Shown here in pieces: positions 58,717 through 64,000 of a DNA stretch of 64,000 nucleotides. The stretch lies in the NCBI RefSeq assembly GCF_030733745.1, contig NZ_JASHIK010000001.1, positions 542,120 through 606,119 on the forward strand, written 5' to 3'. The notes under the pieces were generated by a model. It searched no databases. It was not told the origin of the DNA and saw only the letters and a program-made list of their open reading frames with translations. Made by a program: the position numbers and the translations under genes. The DNA is from Stappia sp. MMSF_3263 (GTDB taxonomy: Bacteria; Pseudomonadota; Alphaproteobacteria; Rhizobiales; Stappiaceae). Numbering within the stretch: the first letter of the stretch is position 1; the number at the start of each line of letters is the position of its first letter.

Positions 58717-59781
58717 TCAGAAGGTGTAGTCCGTGGGGAAACTGTAGCCTTCTTCCGCAAGAATTCGGATATAGGCTTTCAGGACATCGGCGGTCGGGTA
58801 TTCCCTGTCGGCGAGGCCGGCGACCGAGTTCGCCGGGATGCCGGCAACGGCCTTGGCCCAGCGGGCTCGCTCCTCGTCGGAAAGGTCGCGCACGGTGATG
58901 CCTTCGGCCTCAAGCCGCTCGGCCACCGCCTTGTCCCGTTCGGCGCTGCGCGCGGCCACCATGATCGCGGCTTCGGCGGCCACCTCGTCGATGATCTTCA
59001 CCACCTCTTCGGGCAGGCGCGCGCGCGTGTCCTCGTTCATGAAGGCGACGAAGGTGGAGAGCGACCCGAAGCCCGTGCGGGTGAAGGTCGAGGCAACCTC
59101 CTTGAGCCGGAAGGCCTCCATGCCAGAGATGAAGAAGAGGCTGCCTTCCGCCAGGCCCGTCTGCATGGCCTGGTAGTGCTCGCCGATGCCAAGGTTCACC
59201 GGAACGGCCTCGATGGGAACGAAAAGCGGTGCGTTGGTTCCCGCCATGGCGATGCGCCGGCCCTTGAGCTCGTCGATGGACGTCCAGTCGAAATTCGTGG
59301 CAAGGCCATAGGCCTCGGTGACCATCATCGACAGGATATGGGCGTTGTAGGGCTTCATGCTCTTCTGGAGGCTCGGCACCTCGTCGAGCATGCGGGTCGC
59401 GACCCGGCCCTGGAGCACCGGGTCGGCGGTGGTGAACGGCACCATGGCGCTGTAGTTGAGGAGTGCCGCCCGCGATTGCTCGAAGCCGATCGGCGAAAGC
59501 CCGATATCGAGCGTGCCGCGCTGAACCGCCTCGATGGCGCCGTCGACCTTGGCGACGCTGCCTCCCCAGGCCTTGATGAAGCGGATGTCGTGTCCGGCCT
59601 TCTCCTTCACCCGCTTCGTCACCTCGTCGGCGAAGAAGGTGTCATAGGTCGCCACATAGGTGAGGCCGGTCGTATGACCTCCGCCCATGCGCAGCAGGAA
59701 CGTGTCCGCCTGTGCCTCCATCGCGGTGGCCGCCAGAAGCGCCACGCCGCAAAACCCCGTGATCCACGTGCCCAGTTTCAT
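58717..59781 (-). CDS. TRAP transporter solute-binding protein (DctP type)
   Basis: 354 residues, periplasmic. Signal peptide MKLGTWITGFCGVALLAATAMEAQA; the mature chain begins DTFLLRMGGGHTTGLTYVATYDTFFADEV. The ligand-arginine region of DctP proteins is expected near LKGRRIAMAGTNAPLFVPIEAV; VQRGTLDIGLSPIGFEQSRA is another conserved part. The ligand is unknown. The start has a GGGAGGGAAAC site. It lies 26 bases after the alpha/beta hydrolase gene. Confidence 0.9.
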   Translation of the reverse strand: MKLGTWITGFCGVALLAATAMEAQADTFLLRMGGGHTTGLTYVATYDTFFADEVTKRVKEKAGHDIRFIKAWGGSVAKVDGAIEAVQRGTLDIGLSPIGFEQSRAALLNYSAMVPFTTADPVLQGRVATRMLDEVPSLQKSMKPYNAHILSMMVTEAYGLATNFDWTSIDELKGRRIAMAGTNAPLFVPIEAVPVNLGIGEHYQAMQTGLAEGSLFFISGMEAFRLKEVASTFTRTGFGSLSTFVAFMNEDTRARLPEEVVKIIDEVAAEAAIMVAARSAERDKAVAERLEAEGITVRDLSDEERARWAKAVAGIPANSVAGLADREYPTADVLKAYIRILAEEGYSFPTDYTF

Positions 59782-59807
59782 GTTTCCCTCCCAGGTGATT
59801 GTTTCCG

Positions 59808-60602
59808 TCAGACAGACGCCAGCACGGCGCGTGCGAAGTCTTCCGGTGCGTTGACATAAGGGTAGTGGCCGCCGGGCACCTGTCGGTGACCGGCCTCTTT
59901 CCATGTTCTCCGGAACCGTGCCCGTGCCGGAGCCGTGACGATCGGGTCGTCGGGACAGTCGATGACCGTGACCGGCCCGGCAAAACGCTCCGGACCGGGA
60001 ACCGGTCGCGAGGTGGTGACCTGCAGCAGGCGTCCTTTCAGGTCCTCCGCCGCAAGCCATCCCGTCATGGCCTTGAGCAGAAAGGCGGAAAGCGGTGTCG
60101 ACGGTCCGCCGGCGGCGCGGTCGCGCCATTGCTCGCGCAACTCCGCCGCCGGCGTGGCCGCGATCGCGGCGTGGTCGAACAGCGGATTTCCTTTCAGGTC
60201 CTCCGCTTCGACGAAGCCGTTGCACAGGATCAGGGCGGCGAAAGGATCCGCCGTCGCCACATATTGCAGCCACCAGGCGCTGTAGGAACATCCCACGGCG
60301 AGTGGCGAGGCAAGACCGAGCCGGACGGCCAGCTTTCCCGTTTCCCGCGCCAGGGCGCGAGGTTCGAGCGTTCCGGGATAGTCGACGAGAACCGGATCGC
60401 AGCCGCCGTCGCGCAGAAGCGGTGCGACAAGGCAGAAGAACTCCGAGGTCCCGCTTGCACCCGGCAGGAGCAGCACGGCGCGCCCGCTCGCCGATGACCC
60501 GCGACGAAATGACAGCGGGCTTTCCGGCAATTGCATCCTGGGGAAAGCCGCGTCGAGTGCGGCCAGTTGCTCTTCGTGCGTCGACATCGCTTCGCTGGCC
60601 AT
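59808..60602 (-). CDS. Alpha/beta hydrolase, unknown substrate
   Basis: 264 residues, cytoplasmic. The nucleophile elbow is G-C-S-Y-S (AVGCSYSAWWLQYVA), the acid is in VIDCPDDPIV, and the histidine in VPGGHYPYVNAPEDF. Oxyanion segment LLPGASGTSEFF. It would hydrolyse an ester, lactone or C-C bond in the pathway served by the TRAP importer. The ATG overlaps the stop of the cupin gene (ATGA); ATG 60587 is an alternative. It sits between cupin and DctP in one operon. Confidence 0.8.
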   Translation of the reverse strand: MASEAMSTHEEQLAALDAAFPRMQLPESPLSFRRGSSASGRAVLLLPGASGTSEFFCLVAPLLRDGGCDPVLVDYPGTLEPRALARETGKLAVRLGLASPLAVGCSYSAWWLQYVATADPFAALILCNGFVEAEDLKGNPLFDHAAIAATPAAELREQWRDRAAGGPSTPLSAFLLKAMTGWLAAEDLKGRLLQVTTSRPVPGPERFAGPVTVIDCPDDPIVTAPARARFRRTWKEAGHRQVPGGHYPYVNAPEDFARAVLASV

Positions 60603-61153
60603 CAGGTGTTCAGAAGACCGCGGTCGCGCAACTCGTCCATGGAGCCTGGTGAGAACTCCGCCTTCGGCTGGTTGCCGCTGATCACGAACATCAGGAGGTG
60701 TTCCTTGTCCGGCTCGTCGAACGTGATGTTCTGGAAGCGGCGCTGCACGCCGGGGGGGAACGAGATCACGTCATGCGGCCCGAGCTCGAATGCCTCGACC
60801 TGGCCGTCGATCTCCCATGAACACCGCCAACGGCCCGTCATCGGAATGAAAGTCTCGTTGGTGTCGTGATTGTGCATCATCGGGCCCTTGCCCGGCTTGG
60901 CATGGCAATAACCCAGATTGAATCCCTCGGAGATCTTGATCGAGGCATTCTCGGCTGCCTGCGCACCCACGGGCGATGTCGTTGCGACGTCCGCGCCCTC
61001 GGGCGGTTGGAAGCCGACGACATTGTAAAGCGTACGCTTGCAGTCGGGATGATCGCTGTCCGGCAGGCCGCCGTCGAACCCCTTCAGTTCCGAAAACAGC
61101 GCAACGCGCTTGCGCATTTCTTCCCGGCTCACCCGGATGGTCTTCAGAGCCAT
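60602..61153 (-). CDS. Cupin-domain protein, possible dioxygenase or isomerase
   Basis: 183 residues with one cupin domain: GPMMHNHDTNETFIPMTGRWRCSWEIDGQVEAFELGPHDVISFPPGVQRRFQNI carries H-x-H and E metal-ligand candidates (MHNHDTNE) and a later histidine-free segment. The N-terminal extension contains a conserved-looking CKRTLYNVVGFQPPEG motif. First gene of the operon; AAGGAGA upstream of ATG 61153. It may act on the compound imported by the TRAP system. Function not established. Confidence 0.75.
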   Translation of the reverse strand: MALKTIRVSREEMRKRVALFSELKGFDGGLPDSDHPDCKRTLYNVVGFQPPEGADVATTSPVGAQAAENASIKISEGFNLGYCHAKPGKGPMMHNHDTNETFIPMTGRWRCSWEIDGQVEAFELGPHDVISFPPGVQRRFQNITFDEPDKEHLLMFVISGNQPKAEFSPGSMDELRDRGLLNT

Positions 61154-61287
61154 TCTGCTCTCCTTGTACGGTTCCTTCATATCCGGCATTCAACCGGCCA
61201 AGCCCTCCGGAGAAATGCGGAGAGCTATCAGGAAGGACAATGGAGGACGAGGAATGTTTGCGGCAACTGGCTGGCTTTGATAGCTTC

Positions 61288-61304
61288 TATTCGAAAATCG
61301 AATA
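61288..61304. promoter_or_regulatory. Perfect 17-bp dyad, likely LysR operator
   Basis: TATTCGAAAATCGAATA is a perfect palindrome around AAA and contains the T-N11-A layout of LysR boxes. It lies 16 bases before the LysR start and about 135 before the divergent cupin start. Likely site for autoregulation and operon control. Confidence 0.65.
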
Positions 61305-61319
61305 ATTGAAGAGTATGAA

Positions 61320-62276
61320 ATGGTTGGCGTCGACTACAGCCTGAAGGACCTGCGAGCCTTGGAAGCGCTCCTGCGCGAGCGGCATGTCAGCCAGGCCGCG
61401 GCGCGGCTGGGAATGAGCCAACCGGCCATGAGCATGACCTTGAAGCGGTTGCGCGACGTGTTCGACGATCCGTTGCTGATACGGCAGGGCAACAAGCATG
61501 TGCTGACCGACTTGGCGCGGGGCTTGCGTGAGCGTGTCCAGATCCTCATTCGCGAAATGGAGGGGCTCGTGGATGACAGTGGCGGGTTCGATCCGCGCCA
61601 TTCGCGGCGAACCTTCACGCTGATCCTGACCGACTATATCGACGCGATTCTCATTCCGTCGCTGCAACAAAGATTTCGCGAGCTTGCGCCGCATGTGAAG
61701 TTGCGTGTCGTCGGGCCGGATCCGTTCCGACTGGCCCGCGTTTTCGGCGAAGGCAGCGTCGATCTGACGGTGTCCTATTTTCCCGATGCTCCGGGCGACC
61801 TCATCTCCAGACGGGTTTTTTCCGACCGGATGGTCTGCCTTGCGCGCAGAGGCAACCCGGCCATCGCCGGCCCGTTGACGCTTGCCGGCTTCTGCGACCT
61901 CGACCATGTCGCGATCGAGCCGGCTGAGGCGACCATGTATCGGGCCGTGCTCGACGAGGCGCTTGCAAAGATGAATCTGATCCGCCGCGTGGCCATCTCG
62001 AAACCCGATTTCGTCGGCGTGCCGTTTCTGCTCGAGCGCTCGGATCTCGTCGCGACGATGCCGGAACGGCTTGCAAAACTGTTCACCGCGCGTTTCGACC
62101 TGATCACTTTCTCGCCGCCCATCGACCTGCCTCCGCTCGACATCCAGATGATGTGGCACAAGAGCACGCACCTGTCGCCGGCGCATGTCTGGCTGCGTGA
62201 ACAGGTGCTGGAGGTCTGTCGCCGCCAGTCCCCTGATGCGGACGATATGGCATCGCAGTCCGCAGGGCAGGACTGA
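61320..62276 (+). CDS. LysR-family transcriptional regulator
   Basis: 318 residues. The N-terminal HTH is DLRALEALLRERHVSQAAARLGMSQPAMSMTLKRLRDVFDDPLLIRQG, followed by the effector-binding domain. The N-terminus with M-x-x-x-x-L-x-L-x-A-L-x-A-L-L is like the NodD/LeuO-type group (PBP2_Nod-like). Divergent from the cupin/hydrolase/TRAP operon with a 166-bp intergenic region containing a perfect dyad, so it very likely controls that operon. Confidence 0.9.
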   Translation: MVGVDYSLKDLRALEALLRERHVSQAAARLGMSQPAMSMTLKRLRDVFDDPLLIRQGNKHVLTDLARGLRERVQILIREMEGLVDDSGGFDPRHSRRTFTLILTDYIDAILIPSLQQRFRELAPHVKLRVVGPDPFRLARVFGEGSVDLTVSYFPDAPGDLISRRVFSDRMVCLARRGNPAIAGPLTLAGFCDLDHVAIEPAEATMYRAVLDEALAKMNLIRRVAISKPDFVGVPFLLERSDLVATMPERLAKLFTARFDLITFSPPIDLPPLDIQMMWHKSTHLSPAHVWLREQVLEVCRRQSPDADDMASQSAGQD

Positions 62277-62309
62277 CGCAGGCAGGCAACCCTTGTCGTC
62301 GAGCTACGC

Positions 62310-63371
62310 TCACACGCGAAGCTGCAAGGTGTCTTCAGGCAGCTTCGGCATGATGTTTCTCAGGACGACGTCGAAGATCAGCAGCGAGGGAACGGCGATG
62401 AAGCCGCCGACCGGTCCCCAGAGCCATATCCATGTTGCGATCGACAGAAGCACGACAAAGGGATTCAGCGTCATGGTGCGGCCCAGCACGGTTGGCGTCA
62501 GGAACTGGGCTTCGAGCAGGTTGAGGCCGAGATAGGCCGCCGGGGGCAGCAGGATGCCCAGCGTGCTGTCGGACGTTGCAAGCCCGACACCCGTCAGGAT
62601 CAGTGCCATCACCGCAGGGCCTATATAGATCACATAGTTGAGCGCACCCGCCAACATGCCCCACAGCAATGGCGAGGGAACACCCAGCGCGAACAGTGTG
62701 GCCGACACCGCGAGACCCAGGACAATGTTCACTGCGGTGATCGACAGAAGATAGCGTGATACGCGCGCTTCGACGTCTACGAAGATGCGCCGGGCGCTGT
62801 GGCGCAGCCTGGGGTTCACACAAAGCGAAAGCGCTGCCTCGCGAATGTCGTTACGCGTCGCGATGAAGAAATACATGCTGGCCAGGAACAGGATGATCTG
62901 CGCCATGAAGGCGGGTGCGAAGAAGACGACACTCTCGACCGCGGACGTGTCCTCCACGTCGACCTTCATGCTTGCTCCCTGACCCATCGCCGTTCGCAGG
63001 TTTTCCTGGATGCCGCCGATGGATGCAACCACGCCCTTCCAGCTTGTCAGCTCCGATTGCAGGCGGTCCCAGATGGAGGGCAGCCTGTCCATCCAGCCGG
63101 ACAGGGGAACCGCGAAGGCGGTTCCGGCCACGGCGATGAGCGTGAGGAAGGTTGCCACCACGCCAAGCGCCGAAATCCAGCCCGGGATGCCCATCTGCTC
63201 GATCCGGTCGGACAAGGGGCCGAACATCAGGCCGATGACAATGGCCAGGAAGATCGGCGCCAGGATCATCTGCGCGTATTCAAGCGCCGCGATCACCGTG
63301 ACGATGCCTATCGCGATAATCGCAAGTCGCGATGTGTTGGCGAGGAGGGCTTCGAAATCGACGGTTTGCAA
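62310..63371 (-). CDS. AI-2E/PerM-family permease
   Basis: 353 residues with seven or eight membrane helices, PF01594 family. Typical parts are FLAIVIGLMFGPLSDRIEQMGIPGWISAL, the central soluble loop with DDTLR-like sequence, and PPAAYLGLNLLEAQFLTPTVLGRTMTLNPFVVLLSIATWIWLWGPVGGFIAVPSLLI, the C-terminal signature. Members include exporters of AI-2 and Na/H antiporters; the role here is unknown. The start appears to be TTG 63371 with AGGAG about 13 bases upstream. Convergent with the LysR gene. Confidence 0.85.
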   Translation of the reverse strand: MQTVDFEALLANTSRLAIIAIGIVTVIAALEYAQMILAPIFLAIVIGLMFGPLSDRIEQMGIPGWISALGVVATFLTLIAVAGTAFAVPLSGWMDRLPSIWDRLQSELTSWKGVVASIGGIQENLRTAMGQGASMKVDVEDTSAVESVVFFAPAFMAQIILFLASMYFFIATRNDIREAALSLCVNPRLRHSARRIFVDVEARVSRYLLSITAVNIVLGLAVSATLFALGVPSPLLWGMLAGALNYVIYIGPAVMALILTGVGLATSDSTLGILLPPAAYLGLNLLEAQFLTPTVLGRTMTLNPFVVLLSIATWIWLWGPVGGFIAVPSLLIFDVVLRNIMPKLPEDTLQLRV

Positions 63372-63751
63372 GGGGATCCATGTCTCCTGAAGGATGGATG
63401 AGCTCCGGCCACTTGCCGGTGCTCGTCAGGACAGAACGCAGTTGGAACGCGAAAGTTCCCCCGCGCCGTGGCGGTCATGTGATCGCGAGGTCAGGACTGC
63501 CTGGCAGGAGTGATCATGGTGAAGCGCATGCCTTCTAGCGGGACTATCCACTCAAGCATGCCTCCGAGCTCGCCGGAAGGCATGCGCGGAGAACACCCGC
63601 GTCCGGCCGACGCCGCGATCGACTGCACCGTCGACGAGGCGTTCGAAGCGCACGTGATCGGCTCCGGACAACTCCGGGAACTTCTCGCCCGGCAATGCGT
63701 TGCCTTTATGGAGCCGCAAAGGATGGCTCTGCCAGAACGAAGGAGATTTTC
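63372..63751. other. 380-base region between the PerM-like and CsbD genes
   Basis: A frame from 63510 or 63516 to 63755 (81 or 79 residues) could be translated but has no family match. Its end overlaps the CsbD start by 4 bases. The codon use is plausible but weak, so it is not called as a gene. Confidence 0.4.
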
Positions 63752-63949
63752 ATGAACTGGAACCAGGTTGAAGGAAGCTGGGAACAATTCAAGGGCAAGG
63801 TCCAGACCGAGTGGGGTCGCCTCACCGGCGACGATCTCGACGTGATCCGGGGGGACCGCAAACAGCTCGCCGGGAAGATTCAGGAGCGCTACGGCCGGGC
63901 CCAGGAAACTGCCGAGCGGGAGATTGACGACTGGCTGACACGCAATTGA
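63752..63949 (+). CDS. CsbD-family stress protein
   Basis: 65 residues, MNWNQVEGSWEQFKGKVQTEWGRLTGDDLDVIRGDRKQLAGKIQERYGRAQETAEREIDDW. It is a CsbD-like general stress protein; the opening MNWDxIEGxWKQxKGxVKxxWGKLTDDDL pattern is diagnostic. The family is induced by general or envelope stress and has no known enzyme activity. ATG 63752 with AAGGAG upstream. Confidence 0.93.
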   Translation: MNWNQVEGSWEQFKGKVQTEWGRLTGDDLDVIRGDRKQLAGKIQERYGRAQETAEREIDDWLTRN

Positions 63950-64000
63950 CGTGGCAGCGATCCGATTGGAATGATTTGCACGCAAAAGACCGGGCCGGAG

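Overview
The window reads as chromosomal DNA of a GC-rich, respiratory, probably marine alphaproteobacterium. The order Hyphomicrobiales and a Stappia/Roseibium-like lineage are my guess from gene content: cbb3 oxidase with FixG/H/I/S maturation proteins, FNR-type boxes, many TRAP transporters, a LysR regulator of rhizobial style and a bifunctional glycine-betaine-forming methyltransferase. No rRNA, CRISPR array or intact insertion sequence was seen. There is one tRNA, tRNA-Thr(GGT).

Layout. 0-20.4 kb is a microaerobic respiration block: start of hemN, an AbrB-type membrane protein, ccoNOQP (2.5-6.0 kb), then an 8.8-kb interruption (three exported proteins, an AraC regulator, a copper amine oxidase and a YtcJ-like amidohydrolase) before ccoGHIS (14.8-19.3 kb). 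FNR-type boxes lie upstream of hemN, ccoN and ccoG. A receiver-domain protein and a divergent NsrR-like/protoglobin pair follow. 21.1-23.6 kb holds tRNA-Thr and a poorly conserved segment with a 20-bp direct repeat.

23.6-33.6 kb is the most unusual part. Secreted Cys-rich proteins, a VWA protein, a paralogous beta-sandwich protein, a 27-residue membrane peptide, a DUF3137-like protein, a LuxR solo, an SSS-type transporter and a pseudo-hydrolase/PAS/LuxR-HTH fusion lie together. Four transcription units in it carry the same 18-bp dyad element (consensus CTCMCYYAAATGGGRGAG) 59-68 bp before the first start codon. This looks like a self-contained regulon for a secreted or surface system that I cannot match to a known one. 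It is followed by a decayed iron receptor/FecR chimera that still has a RirA-like iron box.

35.6-46.0 kb encodes a complete predicted route from salicylate (or a close relative) to fumarate and pyruvate: a fused CoA ligase/FAD hydroxylase, a thioesterase, gentisate dioxygenase, two unrelated maleylpyruvate isomerases, fumarylpyruvate hydrolase, a TAXI-type TRAP importer and an IclR regulator. 46.1-47.8 kb is the glycine betaine synthase fusion. 48.3-56.8 kb is a siderophore uptake locus (AraC regulator, TonB receptor, DUF2218 protein, esterase, FatB/D/C/E-type ABC importer). 56.9-62.3 kb is a second TRAP operon with a hydrolase and a cupin under a divergent LysR regulator. The window ends with an AI-2E/PerM-family permease and a CsbD-like stress protein.
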